Below are positions 33,220-42,608 of a DNA stretch of 46,844 bases, piece after piece. Source of the stretch: Planctomycetota bacterium (lineage in GTDB: Bacteria > Planctomycetota > UBA1135 > GCA-002686595); contig JADHOC010000029.1 of assembly GCA_016779205.1 (NCBI GenBank), forward strand, positions 1-46,844, in the 5' to 3' direction. The translations under genes and the position numbers were made by a program. Numbering within the stretch: position 1 is the first letter of the stretch; every line of letters starts with the position of its first letter. The notes under the pieces were generated by a model, which searched no databases, was not told where the DNA came from, and saw only the letters and a program-made list of their open reading frames with translations.

Positions 33220-34344
33220 ATGGCCATTGCACCCCGCAGATCCCGTCGACGCCCCTATGGGCCCCTCATCCTGCTCACCCTCCTGATCGGTGGGCTGGGC
33301 TGGATCCTGTACCTGCGGGTCACCGGACAGGCCCTGCGTGATCCCTTCGGGCTCTACACGCCGGCCCCCGCCCCGGTGGTCGCCGCCAGCCCGATCACCG
33401 GCCCGACCATCCAGCCCCCCGCAGAGGGGAAGGTGCGCGTGCTCATCTCCTCGCGCCCCATCGAGGCCTATGCCCGGGTGACGCGCGATGACCTCTTCGA
33501 CAACCGGCGCGGGGCCTTCAGCTACATCGACCTGGACGAGGCGTTCGTCGGGGAGAACGGGGTCCTCGTCGGCACCAGCGGCATCGTCGGGCGGGTCATG
33601 GCCCGGGCCAAGCGCCCCGGCTTCGCCTTCACCGAGGCGGATTTCCTGCCCAAGGGCACCCGCCCCGGACTCGCCGCGGGCATCCCGCCCGGCAAGCGGG
33701 CCCTGCGCATCGATGTGGAGCTCGTCCGCGGGATCATCGGCCTGAACCCCGGGGACCGCTTCGACCTCGTGGCCGCCCGCGAACTCGAGGCGCCCCGCCC
33801 CGCCTCGGCCATCTCCCGCGCCGACGATGGGCCCGACTTCAGCGGCGTCTACTCCGAGCTGATCCAGAAGGGCCGCGACCAGCAGGTTGCGGCCTCGGGG
33901 AAGGGCGCGGAGAAGCGCGCGCGGGTCGACGTGATCGTGCAGAACGGCGTGGTGGTCTCACCGATCGAGACCCGCTTCATCCCGACCTCCAGCTCGAGCC
34001 TCACGGCCGGCCAGGTGAGCGGGACGCGCCCCGTCCAGGAGATGATCATCGCCCTCGCGCCCTCCGAGGTGGCCCCCCTCATGGCGGCCATGCGCCTCGA
34101 GGCGGACCTGACCTGCGTGGCGCGCTCCGGCCACCCGGATGATCCGGCCGAGAGCCTGACCCCGGGGCTCCTGGCGGACGATGACTCCGAGGACGACGAG
34201 TCCGAAGGCGGCCCCAAGGCCCCGTCGGTCCTGCCCGCTGGGTACGAGGACCTGGACATGACCGTCATCGAGACCATCGTCGGCGGTGAGCGTGTGCTGA
34301 CCCCGGTCCCCAGGGCCCGGAGCGAAGGGAACCGCGAGCGCTGA
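33220..34344 (+). CDS. cpaB: Pilus assembly protein CpaB/RcpC
   Basis: The 374-residue product has a basic N-terminus, one membrane helix (about 14-34; GPLILLTLLIGGLGWILYL) and a SAF-like domain in the periplasm (RPIEAYARVTRDDL, VGRVMARAKRPGFAFTEADF). A second domain (IPPGKRALRIDVELVRGIIG and onward) ends before an acidic, disordered tail (DDDSEDDESEGG). CpaB helps assemble the secretin and the pilus. It lies between the TadE-like and TadG-like genes. Confidence 0.85.
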   Translation: MAIAPRRSRRRPYGPLILLTLLIGGLGWILYLRVTGQALRDPFGLYTPAPAPVVAASPITGPTIQPPAEGKVRVLISSRPIEAYARVTRDDLFDNRRGAFSYIDLDEAFVGENGVLVGTSGIVGRVMARAKRPGFAFTEADFLPKGTRPGLAAGIPPGKRALRIDVELVRGIIGLNPGDRFDLVAARELEAPRPASAISRADDGPDFSGVYSELIQKGRDQQVAASGKGAEKRARVDVIVQNGVVVSPIETRFIPTSSSSLTAGQVSGTRPVQEMIIALAPSEVAPLMAAMRLEADLTCVARSGHPDDPAESLTPGLLADDDSEDDESEGGPKAPSVLPAGYEDLDMTVIETIVGGERVLTPVPRARSEGNRER

Positions 34345-34348
34345 TCGG

Positions 34349-35650
34349 ATGACCGAGGCCAGCTCCACCACCAGACCTCGCGGGCTCTCCCGCGAGCCGT
34401 TCCGCGCGGCCCCCCGGGGCCGGCGTGGTGTGGTCGTGCTGTTCTTCGCGTTCTTCTTCATCGCGTTCCTCGGCCTCTGTGCGGTCGTGGTGGACCTCGG
34501 GATCGCCCGCACCACCCAGCTCCAGATGCAGACCAGCGCCGACGTGGCGGCGCTCGAGGGGCTCTCCGGCCGCGACGCGCCGGTCCCCGACCCTGACCAG
34601 CAGCGACGTCAGACCGCCTCCCTCCTGGCCCAGCTCGTGTTCGACGAGGACCTCGACCCCGCCACGGGTCCGGACCAGTACCGGCTCGGCGCCGGCCTCG
34701 TGCTGGGGACCGGGGTCAGCGGGGTCAACGACCCCACCGGCGGCGTGCTCGACCCGGGGGCACCCTGGGTCCCCTCGCTCCAGCTCAACGTGGCCTCGAA
34801 CCTCCAGAACGGAGACCTGGTCGCGGGTGCGTTCTCAGCCCTCGACCCCGCCGACCCCTCCAGGGTCGACTGGCACGACGAGTCCACGGACTACTCGCGC
34901 CTCGACTTCAGCCCGGAGGCCGGCGGGACGGCATTCCTCGCGCGGCTGCGCCGGACGCGGCCCGGCCAACCCCTCGATCGGGTCGCCGGCGTCAGCTCCG
35001 CGGGGCCGACCCTTCCGTACCTGTTCGGCCTGGGCTCAGCGGCCCTCGGCACCCCCGACCCAGCCGCCTACGACCCGCGCCGGGACGGCATCACGGTCCG
35101 GGCCGCCGCCATCGCCGACGCCCGCCCCGTGACCGCCGCGGGGCTGGCGCGACCGGGCCTCCCCGGGCTCGCCCCCCTCGCGACCGGCGCGACCACCACC
35201 GAGGTGCGCTGGCTGTCCTTCGACGCAGCGGCGTGGGCAACGGTCCCTGTGGAGGGTCCCTTCACCGCCGTACTCGACGCCAGCGGCGTCATCAGCGGGA
35301 CCGCCGCCGGCGTCGCCATCGCCGGGACCCCGCGCCTCGGCGCCCTGGCCCTCGAGGGACCCGTGCTCATTCCCGGCTCCCCCTCCCCCGAGCTCGACGG
35401 GCTGGCCTATGCCTCCCTGCACTCCCGCGACCAGGGGACCGGAGCCCTGCAGCTCCGCGGCTTCGTGGCGGTCGAGATCGAGGTGGCCGCCGTGGAACCC
35501 GGTCCGACCCTCCGGCTCGTCGGGATCAAGCTCGACGACACCGTGGCGCCGGGCAACGCCACTGCCCAGCCCTCCGCAGCGCTGGCCCCCTCGATCCCGC
35601 CCGTGGCCCCCTCCGACGCCCGCCTGCTGGCCCCGGTCCTCGCGCGCTGA
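34349..35650 (+). CDS. TadG-like protein (Tad domain)
   Basis: The 433-residue product has a cytosolic basic start, one membrane helix (about 28-52; VVVLFFAFFFIAFLGLCAVV) and the Tad motif just after it (DLGIARTTQLQMQTSADVAA). A long, mostly beta, extracytoplasmic part with low-complexity Ala/Pro/Gly sequences follows. TadG-type proteins are pseudopilins of the Tad apparatus. It begins 5 bases after the CpaB stop, so it is co-expressed. Confidence 0.8.
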   Translation: MTEASSTTRPRGLSREPFRAAPRGRRGVVVLFFAFFFIAFLGLCAVVVDLGIARTTQLQMQTSADVAALEGLSGRDAPVPDPDQQRRQTASLLAQLVFDEDLDPATGPDQYRLGAGLVLGTGVSGVNDPTGGVLDPGAPWVPSLQLNVASNLQNGDLVAGAFSALDPADPSRVDWHDESTDYSRLDFSPEAGGTAFLARLRRTRPGQPLDRVAGVSSAGPTLPYLFGLGSAALGTPDPAAYDPRRDGITVRAAAIADARPVTAAGLARPGLPGLAPLATGATTTEVRWLSFDAAAWATVPVEGPFTAVLDASGVISGTAAGVAIAGTPRLGALALEGPVLIPGSPSPELDGLAYASLHSRDQGTGALQLRGFVAVEIEVAAVEPGPTLRLVGIKLDDTVAPGNATAQPSAALAPSIPPVAPSDARLLAPVLAR

Positions 35651-35687
35651 GCCGCTCCTCACTCCCCGACCCCCTGGAATTCACGCC

Positions 35688-36938
35688 GTGCAGCGCACCA
35701 TTCAAACGCTCATCCTCACCCACGACCCGGGCCTGGTGACCGAGTTCACGGCGGCCACCGACGACATCGGCGACGACGTCCGCTTCGTCCTCCACGTGGA
35801 GGAGGATGAGCGGCGGGCGATCCGCCATGCGACCGAGCGTCCGGTCGACCTCCTCATCGTGGACCTCGGCCAGGACATTCGCCAGGCCAAGCGACTCGCG
35901 CAGGAGCTGCGGGGCGTGGACCATCCGCCCGTCCTCGTGGCCACCTACCGTCGGCAAGAGTTCGACGGCGAGGACGCCCTGAGCGCCGGCCTGGTGGAGC
36001 TCCTCCGGTCGGGCCTGCGTGACTTCCTGAGCCGCCCGCTCTCAAGGCCAGAGGTGCAAGCGCTCATCGACCGCGAGCTCCTCGCACGGGGGGAGCAGAA
36101 CCCCCGGAGCGTGGGCAAGGTGCTCTCCTTCGTCGGCAGCAAGGGAGGGGTCGGCAAGTCGACCGTGGGGATCAACACGGCGGTCGGGCTCAGCCGCTCC
36201 GGGTCGGTCCTCCTGGTCGACGCGTCCATCCAGCATGGGGTCGCGGCGGACCTCCTGGGGCTCACCCCGGAGGCCACCCTCGCCGACGTCGCCCGGGAAG
36301 TGGACCGGCTGGATGAGCGGCTCCTCGCCGGCCTGGTGACGGAGCACTCCTCGGGGCTGCACCTGCTGCCGGCCCCCTCCAACGCCATCGACGCCGCGGC
36401 GGTGGATGAGGCGGTGATCACGCGGGTCATCTCGGTGGCCCGCCGGGCCTACGACTTCGTCGTGGTGGACACCTTCCCCCTGCTCGACAGCGTGACGCTC
36501 GCCATCCTCGACCTCTCCCACCTGACCTTCACGGTCCTCAACGACTCCGGTCCGACCATCAACGGGTCCGCCGAGCTCCTCAGGGTGCTGGAGCGCGTCG
36601 GGGTCGAGCGGTCCCGCTCGCGGGTCGTCCTCAACCGCACGCACCCCGGCCGCGGCCTCGGGATCACGCCCACGGACGTGGCGACCCGCCTCGACCGACC
36701 GGTCGACCACGTGGTGCCCTACTCCAGGTCGGTCCTCTCCGCGGCGAACTCCGGGAAGCCGCGGTTCATCTCGCTCAACCGGATGGGCGCGTGGCAGCGG
36801 GCCATCAACCGCGTGGTGAAGGACGCCATCACGGCCACCATCTCGCCGGTGAACGAGTCGGCCCCCACCGAGCTTCAGCCGGACCGCTCTCGCATCCAGG
36901 CAGCCACCACGGGAGGCGTCGAACATGGAGCGCAATGA
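35688..36938 (+). CDS. cpaE: CpaE/TadZ-like ATPase, pilus localisation
   Basis: With the GTG at 35688 the protein has 416 residues. The first 120 look like an atypical receiver domain (LLIVDLGQDIRQ). Then comes a MinD/ParA-like ATPase with the deviant Walker A SKGGVGKST (K152, K157) and VVVDTFP as Walker B. Such proteins place the Tad machine at a pole or other site. An ATG start is absent in this stretch; the frame upstream belongs to the TadG-like gene in another register. It overlaps the CpaF gene by 14 bases. Confidence 0.88.
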   Translation: MQRTIQTLILTHDPGLVTEFTAATDDIGDDVRFVLHVEEDERRAIRHATERPVDLLIVDLGQDIRQAKRLAQELRGVDHPPVLVATYRRQEFDGEDALSAGLVELLRSGLRDFLSRPLSRPEVQALIDRELLARGEQNPRSVGKVLSFVGSKGGVGKSTVGINTAVGLSRSGSVLLVDASIQHGVAADLLGLTPEATLADVAREVDRLDERLLAGLVTEHSSGLHLLPAPSNAIDAAAVDEAVITRVISVARRAYDFVVVDTFPLLDSVTLAILDLSHLTFTVLNDSGPTINGSAELLRVLERVGVERSRSRVVLNRTHPGRGLGITPTDVATRLDRPVDHVVPYSRSVLSAANSGKPRFISLNRMGAWQRAINRVVKDAITATISPVNESAPTELQPDRSRIQAATTGGVEHGAQ

Positions 36939-38334
36939 CATCCTCGACGTGCGCTCCCTGTTCCTGCGCCCACGCCCCCAGGACAACGCCGTCACCCAGC
37001 GAACCACCGGCCCCAACCGCGGCGCCACGACGGCGGAGACGGCACCCCGCCAGGACGACTACACCGCGCTCAAGGCGGACCTCCACGCCCGGATGATCTC
37101 CGAGCTCCAGGAGGACGGGCTCCTCGGCCTCGGCCCCGAAGACCTGGAGTCCGCGGTGAACGACTGGGTGGAGGAGCTGCTCCGGACGGAGTCGCTGCCC
37201 CTCAACCAGTCCGAGCAGCAGCAGCTCGCCCGTGAGCTCAGCGAGGAGGCCACAGGGCTCGGCCCCCTGAGCCCGCTGCTCCTCGACCCTGCGATCACGG
37301 ACATCCTCGTGAACCGCTTCGACCAGGTCTTCGTCGAGCGCTTCGGGCGCCTCCAGGAGGTCAACGTCCGCTTCGCGAGCAACGAGCACCTGCTCCGGAT
37401 GATCGAGCGCCTGGCCGTCTCGGCCGGGCGGCGCATCGACCAGTCCTCCCCCATGGTCGACCTGCGGCTCGCCGACGGCAGCCGGATGAACGCGACGATC
37501 CCCCCCGTGAGCATCGACGGGCCGACGCTGTCCATCCGTCGCTTCGGCCGCAACCGGCTCCGCTCGGTGGACGTGCTCAAGCTACGCATGCTCGACGACG
37601 CCATGTGGACGCTCCTCTCCACCGCGGTCCGTTCGCGGCAGAACGTGCTCCTCTCCGGCGGCACGGGCGCCGGCAAGTCGACGCTCCTCGGGATCCTCGC
37701 CGAGGCGATCCCCGAGGACGAGCGGGTCGTCACCATCGAGGACACGGCCGAGCTCACCCTGGACCAGCAGCACGTGGTGCGCCTGGAGACCCGCCCCCCG
37801 AACGCCGAGGGCAGCGGCACCCTCACGGCGCGCGACCTGCTCATCAACAGCCTGCGCATGCGCCCCTCCCGCATCATCCTGGGCGAGGTCCGCTCGGGTG
37901 AGGCCCTGGACATGCTCCAGGCCATGAACACCGGGCACGAGGGTGGCCTGTGCACGGTCCACGCCAACTCGACCCGCGACGCCCTCGCGCGGCTGGAGAC
38001 CATGGTGCTCATGGCCGGGGCCGACCTCCCGTCGCGGGCCATCCGCGAGCAGATCACCTCCGCGCTAGATCTGGTGATCCACGTCCGACGTTACGAGGAC
38101 GGGGTCCGCCGCATCGCGTCGATCTCCGAGGTGACCGGCCTGGAGGCGGGCACCCCGCTCCTGCAGGACCTGTTCGTCTATCGAACCCAGGGATCCAAGG
38201 ATGGCCGCCTCGTGGGCCGCTTCGAGGCCACTGGCATCGTCCCGCGCTTCGTCCACGCCCTGCGTGCAGCGGGCGAGGACATCCCCCTGGAGATCTTCGC
38301 CGAGCCGACCGGAGAGGCCCGCGCCAACCCCTAG
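36925..38334 (+). CDS. cpaF: Pilus assembly ATPase CpaF/TadA
   Basis: The 469-residue protein is a type II/IV secretion ATPase. An N-terminal helical domain (about 45-160) precedes the catalytic core with Walker A GGTGAGKST (about 245-253), Asp box EDTAEL, Walker B RIILGEVRSGEALDML and the His box TVHANS. It powers assembly of the Flp pilus, with TadB and TadC as membrane partners encoded directly after. It overlaps cpaE and lies 13 bases before tadB. Confidence 0.93.
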   Translation: MERNDILDVRSLFLRPRPQDNAVTQRTTGPNRGATTAETAPRQDDYTALKADLHARMISELQEDGLLGLGPEDLESAVNDWVEELLRTESLPLNQSEQQQLARELSEEATGLGPLSPLLLDPAITDILVNRFDQVFVERFGRLQEVNVRFASNEHLLRMIERLAVSAGRRIDQSSPMVDLRLADGSRMNATIPPVSIDGPTLSIRRFGRNRLRSVDVLKLRMLDDAMWTLLSTAVRSRQNVLLSGGTGAGKSTLLGILAEAIPEDERVVTIEDTAELTLDQQHVVRLETRPPNAEGSGTLTARDLLINSLRMRPSRIILGEVRSGEALDMLQAMNTGHEGGLCTVHANSTRDALARLETMVLMAGADLPSRAIREQITSALDLVIHVRRYEDGVRRIASISEVTGLEAGTPLLQDLFVYRTQGSKDGRLVGRFEATGIVPRFVHALRAAGEDIPLEIFAEPTGEARANP

Positions 38335-38347
38335 GCCCGAAGGTGCC

Positions 38348-39160
38348 ATGCTGGACCTCCTCCTGATCCTCACCATCGCCGTGCTCACCGGCGCGCTGAT
38401 CTACTTCCTCCGCGGCGGAAGCAGTGAAGGCAGCGGGTCAGCCCGATCCTCGCAGGGTCGCGACCGCGCCAGGACCAGGGCCCTCGTCAGCCTCGCCCTG
38501 GTCCCGGCGGCGGCCCTCGTCGGGCTGGCCGCTGGCCTCCCGTCCATCATCGCGGGGGCCGTGGGCTTCTTCGCCGGGGTCGGCTGCCACGTGGCGCTGA
38601 ACACCCACGAGTCGCGGCGGGACGTGTCCCTCGAGATGGACCTGGCCTCGGCCCTCGACCTGGTGGTGGCGTCCCTGCGCGCGGGCGCAGCGCTGGTGGA
38701 CAGCCTGAACACCGCGGCCAAGGAGAGCCGAGGCCGCACCGCGGGGATCCTCGAGGAGATCTGCGACCGCATCCGGATCGGCGACCCGCCCTCGGCGGTG
38801 ATGTTCGACATCGTCGACCGCTACCCCCAGGAGGGCGTCCGGCTCTTCGCCTTCACCCTCGCGTCCCACTTCAACAGCGGCGGTAGCGTCGCCCAATCCC
38901 TCAGCGTGGTCGCCCGCACGATCCGCGACCGGGTGGACGTCATCCGCCGCTCCGGCTCACAGGCCGTCGAAACCCAGGCTTCCGTGGCCGGCATCCTCGC
39001 CATCACCTACGGCCTCGCGTTCCTGATGTGGAAGCAGTACCCGGACCGGGTGGAGGGCTTCCTCTCCAACGACCTGGGCCTCTCCGCGGTGGGGCTGTCC
39101 GTCTTCCTCCAGGCCGTCGGCGTGGCCTGGATCTCGCGCACCATCCAGGTGGAGGTCTGA
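38348..39160 (+). CDS. tadB: Inner-membrane platform protein TadB
   Basis: The 270-residue product has an N-terminal membrane helix and a T2SSF-type domain (about 90-235; LASALDLVVASLRAGAALVD and the motif around FNSGGSVAQSLSVVA). Membrane helices are at 55-80, 225-245 and 250-270. With TadC it forms the platform on which CpaF works. It is in tandem with tadC two bases later. Confidence 0.9.
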   Translation: MLDLLLILTIAVLTGALIYFLRGGSSEGSGSARSSQGRDRARTRALVSLALVPAAALVGLAAGLPSIIAGAVGFFAGVGCHVALNTHESRRDVSLEMDLASALDLVVASLRAGAALVDSLNTAAKESRGRTAGILEEICDRIRIGDPPSAVMFDIVDRYPQEGVRLFAFTLASHFNSGGSVAQSLSVVARTIRDRVDVIRRSGSQAVETQASVAGILAITYGLAFLMWKQYPDRVEGFLSNDLGLSAVGLSVFLQAVGVAWISRTIQVEV

Positions 39161-39162
39161 CC

Positions 39163-40140
39163 GTGCAGCACCTCCCCACGGCAGCCCTGGGCCCCCTGGC
39201 CCAGAGGCCCCTGCTCTTCGCCCTGGGCGCTGGCGGCCTGCTGCTCCTGACCCTCTACCTCCGCCACACCCGGCGGCGCCGTCGCGTCACGTCGCTCCTC
39301 TTCCGGGAGGCGACCTCCCCGGCCGCCACCGCGGTCGCCGCCGCTCCCACCAACGGGTCCACGGTCGGGCTGACCGCGGGCGCCGGCGCGCTGAGGCGCT
39401 GGCTCATCCGCGCCGGCATGACCGACTCCGGGGCCCCGTCGCGCTTCCTCCTCCTGATGCTCGGCGCCGCCCTCACGTCAGCCTTTCTGGCCCTGATGCT
39501 GGACGCCTCTGGCTTCACCGGCGCGGCGGTCCAGTGGCTGGAGGGCGTGCCCGGCGGGTTCGCGACCATCTTCATCCCCGTCATGCGGGCGGCGACCTGG
39601 CTGGTCGCCCTCCTCGTGGTGATGCTCCCCGTAGTGTGGGTCCGGCAACAACGGCAGCGCCGCGTGGACGAGGTCGAGCGGGACATGCCCACGGTGCTCA
39701 GCCTCCTGGCGAGCCTCGTGGAGTCCGGCATGGGCTTCGACGCAGCCGTGCAACGGGTCGAGCAGGCCCTGGGGCAGGAGCGAGTGCTGGCCGTCGAGTT
39801 CGCGCGCATGCGCTCCGCCACCATGGCCGGCGTCCCCCGCGCCACGGCGATCCGGTCGGTGGCCCAGGAGCTCGACGTCCCCTCCCTTCTCGCCTTCAGC
39901 TCCGCCCTCATTCACGCGGAGAGCCAGGGGGCCAGCCTGGGCGAGACCCTCCGTCGGCAGGCGACGGACCTCTGGGCCCGCCGCCGCGAGGAGGCCATCC
40001 AGCGAGCCCAGGTCCTCCCCACCAAGCTCGCCTTCCCCCTCGTCATCTGCTTCCTCCCCGGCGTCTTCGTCTGGACCTTCGGCCCCGCCGTCGCCGAGTT
40101 CGTTCGCCTCGCTGGCTCCGCCCTGACAGGGCAACCTTGA
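39163..40140 (+). CDS. tadC: Inner-membrane platform protein TadC
   Basis: The GTG at 39163 follows an ideal GGAGGT site within the end of tadB, giving 325 residues. Membrane helices are seen near 15-30, 95-115 and 135-165 and at the end (about 290-315). The T2SSF domain (about 185-290) contains MPTVLSLLASLVESGMGFDA and the partner motif around ESQGASLGETLRRQA. It pairs with TadB. Confidence 0.9.
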   Translation: MQHLPTAALGPLAQRPLLFALGAGGLLLLTLYLRHTRRRRRVTSLLFREATSPAATAVAAAPTNGSTVGLTAGAGALRRWLIRAGMTDSGAPSRFLLLMLGAALTSAFLALMLDASGFTGAAVQWLEGVPGGFATIFIPVMRAATWLVALLVVMLPVVWVRQQRQRRVDEVERDMPTVLSLLASLVESGMGFDAAVQRVEQALGQERVLAVEFARMRSATMAGVPRATAIRSVAQELDVPSLLAFSSALIHAESQGASLGETLRRQATDLWARRREEAIQRAQVLPTKLAFPLVICFLPGVFVWTFGPAVAEFVRLAGSALTGQP

Positions 40141-40154
40141 TCCGGTCCGTACCT

Positions 40155-40826
40155 ATGCCTCGATCGACCCCCTCCCTCCCGGCGCTCCTCGCGGGCCTCG
40201 CGCTCGGCGCCCTCCTCACGGGCTGCGTGACCCCGCCCCTCAACGAGCGCCCCTCTGCAGACGAGCAGCTCGACCAGCTGCTGGAGACCCAGGACGCGCC
40301 AGCCCCGGAGCTCGCGCGGGACCTGCGCTCCCTGAGCCTCCAGCAGCCGGAGCACGTCCCAACCCTGATCGCCGACGCGGCGCTGTCCATCGAGACTGGC
40401 CGCCCCGACCGGGCGGTGTCCCTCCTGGACATGGCGCTGAAGGCCGAGCCCGACAACGTGGACGCCGTCCAGCTCTCGGTGCAGGTGGCCGCCCGGAGCG
40501 GCGATCTGGCCGGGGCCCACCGCCGCGTGGAGGCCGCACTGCGGACCCGCCCCGACGCGCCGGGCCTCCACGAGGCCCACGCCGCGCTGCTCTTCGTGGA
40601 GGAGCGCTATCCCGAGGCCCTCGAGGCCCTCGACCGGGCCGACGCCCTCGCCGGCGAGACCTCCTGGCGGAGTCACTATCACCGAGGACTGATCGCAGAG
40701 GACCTCGGGGAACTCGAGGACGCCGAGCGGCATTACCGCTTGTGTCAGGACCTCGAGCCCTCCTTCGAGCCGGCCGGTCGCCGCCTCCGCTGGATCCAGG
40801 CGCAGTCCACCCTCAAGGACGGCTGA
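40155..40826 (+). CDS. TPR lipoprotein of the Tad locus (TadD-like)
   Basis: The 223-residue lipoprotein (lipobox ALLTGC, Cys 23) has TPR units at about 70-215 (ADAALSIETGRPDRAVSLLD, AHAALLFVEERYPEALEALD, GLIAEDLGELEDAERHYRLC). TadD-type proteins help the secretin reach the outer membrane. It is the last gene of the Tad locus, 14 bases after tadC. Confidence 0.85.
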   Translation: MPRSTPSLPALLAGLALGALLTGCVTPPLNERPSADEQLDQLLETQDAPAPELARDLRSLSLQQPEHVPTLIADAALSIETGRPDRAVSLLDMALKAEPDNVDAVQLSVQVAARSGDLAGAHRRVEAALRTRPDAPGLHEAHAALLFVEERYPEALEALDRADALAGETSWRSHYHRGLIAEDLGELEDAERHYRLCQDLEPSFEPAGRRLRWIQAQSTLKDG

Positions 40827-40851
40827 CGGGGCCAGACCCCACCACCGCACC

Positions 40852-41352
40852 ATGCAGCTCTCACCCCACATCGCGGACCGCCTCGGCGTCCTGGCCGCCG
40901 GAACCTGTGCGGTGCACTGCATGGCCGCGCCGGTGATCCTCGCCTTCGCCCCGCTCATCGGTGGCGTATGGACCTCCCCGGCGACGCACTGGGTGTTCGC
41001 GGCCGTCTCCCTGCCCGCGGCGCTCTCCCTCCTGCGCCGCAACATGCGCCGGCTGTCGCCACGCTCCCGCCGGGTCCTGACCTCCCTGGCCTCGGTGGGC
41101 TCCCTGCTCATCCTCCTGGGCCTCGCGGTCCCAGGGACCGCGTGGGCGCAGACTGTGGGGCTCGACATGCCCTGCCCCGACTGGCTCTCGGTTCAGGAGT
41201 CCACCGGGTGCGTCGACGAGTGCTGCGCCTCCGTCCGCGAGTCGAGCCTCTTCGTGCCCCTTGCGAGCCTGCTCACCATGGCGGGCGGGATGCTGCTGGT
41301 CACCGCACACGTGACCGCCCTGCGCAGCACCGCCTGCTGCGACGATGCCTGA
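40852..41352 (+). CDS. MerC-domain membrane protein
   Basis: The 166-residue product has the MerC signature: a Cys pair in CAVHC at the start of the first helix (about 19-23), three or four helices, and further Cys near a loop (CPDW, GCVDECC) and at the C-terminus (ACCDD). MerC proteins transport mercury or other soft metals across the inner membrane. No other mer gene is near, so the metal is uncertain; many chromosomal MerC relatives are not mercury-related. It starts 25 bases after the Tad TPR gene and may share its transcript. Confidence 0.8.
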   Translation: MQLSPHIADRLGVLAAGTCAVHCMAAPVILAFAPLIGGVWTSPATHWVFAAVSLPAALSLLRRNMRRLSPRSRRVLTSLASVGSLLILLGLAVPGTAWAQTVGLDMPCPDWLSVQESTGCVDECCASVRESSLFVPLASLLTMAGGMLLVTAHVTALRSTACCDDA

Positions 41353-41430
41353 ACACTGCCTGTCTCCGGGGGCGTATGGCGCCCCTCCTGCCGGGAGCGC
41401 CACCTGCCTCGCCCCTGGAGGCGGGCGCTC

Positions 41431-42303
41431 TCAGGCCACGCCGTCGGACCCGCCCGAGAGCCGCTCGTCCGAGACGTGCCCGTCATCGGCGCCCGCGAGC
41501 AGGCCGACGAGCTGTCGCCAGGACACGAGCGAGTGGCCACGCGCCCTCAAGCGAGTGAAGGCAGCGCTGTCCGGCCAGCGCCAGTAGGCGCCAGCCTCTC
41601 CATCCTGGGGCGTCGCGGTCAGCGACCCGTCCTCGAGGGCCGCGATCACCCGGGGCAGGAGCCGGCCCGCCGCCTGGCAGGTGAGGTAGTAGTTGCGCTG
41701 AACACTGACCCCCGGCGGCACGTCGAAGCTCGCCTGGGCCAGGATCCCCCCGCTGTCCACCGACTCGTCCTCGATGAAGTGCATGGTCGCGCCCGCGCGC
41801 GCGCTCCCCTCACTCAACTCCCAGAAGTAGGGTTGGATCCCGCGGAAGTCCGGGATCAGGCCGGGGTGGATGTTCACGACCCCCAGGCGCGGGACATCGA
41901 TCAGCGCCTGACGGACGATCTGGTGGAAGAGCGTCACCACGAGATCCGGACGCTGCGCCCGGATGAAGTCCATGGCGTCCGCGGACATGATGTCCTCGGT
42001 GCGGTGGAAGGGGAGGCGGTGGCGGCGCGCGATGGACCGCAGCCGGCGGAACACGGGGCCCCTCCCCATGAGCTTGGGGAGCGCCGTGATGGCCAGCATG
42101 GCGACGCCCTCCACCACCTTCCCCAGGAGGAAGCGCTGGGAGAGCTTGGGCACGATCCTCTGCACCGTCTCCGACCGACTCTTGCCACGAAGGACCAGCG
42201 GCACCTTGCAGATCGCGATGTGGTCCCCCGGCCGGGCGCTCCGGTGCGTCTCCACGATGTGATTGTGGAGGCTGTACTCGGCGAGGAGGTACACGACGCG
42301 CAT
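41431..42303 (-). CDS. Formyltransferase-fold protein
   Basis: The 290-residue protein has the formyltransferase domain shared by methionyl-tRNA formyltransferase, GAR transformylase and sugar N-formyltransferases. The conserved triad is present: N144, H146 (in NIHPGLIPDFRG) and D183 (in DESVDSGGILAQ). The N-terminal 90 residues and the C-terminal tail differ from classical Fmt, so an amino-sugar or other amine substrate is possible. 10-formyltetrahydrofolate would be the formyl donor. The ATG at 42303 is preferred over an in-frame ATG 12 codons earlier because the protein starts with a clear first strand (MRVVYLLAEYS). Confidence 0.85.
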   Translation of the reverse strand: MRVVYLLAEYSLHNHIVETHRSARPGDHIAICKVPLVLRGKSRSETVQRIVPKLSQRFLLGKVVEGVAMLAITALPKLMGRGPVFRRLRSIARRHRLPFHRTEDIMSADAMDFIRAQRPDLVVTLFHQIVRQALIDVPRLGVVNIHPGLIPDFRGIQPYFWELSEGSARAGATMHFIEDESVDSGGILAQASFDVPPGVSVQRNYYLTCQAAGRLLPRVIAALEDGSLTATPQDGEAGAYWRWPDSAAFTRLRARGHSLVSWRQLVGLLAGADDGHVSDERLSGGSDGVA

Positions 42304-42608
42304 GGACCGGATGGTGTCATGGGTCCCTTCCCCGGGCAACGACCGACGACGGTCCAGCGGCGGCCGTGGAGCCCGGGCTGAGGACCGCCTCGGCCCCCGG
42401 CCCGGGCCCCGCCTGCGACCCTGGGGTCGTACGGGTCATCTGTCGCACCCCCCGGGCACATCGATGGCCTAAGAGGAGGTCCTTGGAGACAGGAGGCGAC
42501 CGCCCGGCCCCCCCGGGCCAAGTTCACACCGGTCGGGCATGACCGGAACCGGTACTCCTGCTGACAAACCTCTCACCGCCTCGCCGCGCCCCCGTATCGT
42601 CCGCCCAG
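42304..42608. other. Divergent intergenic region
   Basis: About 305 bases between the divergent formyltransferase gene and the VCBS selenoprotein gene. It has no open frame with coding character. A small GC hairpin lies at 42506-42519, and a repeated ACCGGT occurs at 42528-42533 and 42548-42553, which may be a regulatory dyad. No promoter consensus is clear. Promoters for both neighbours should lie here. Confidence 0.4.

Noticed and set aside
40852..41352. Mercury-resistance operon
   Set aside because: Only a MerC-domain gene is present; no merR, merT, merP or merA is nearby.
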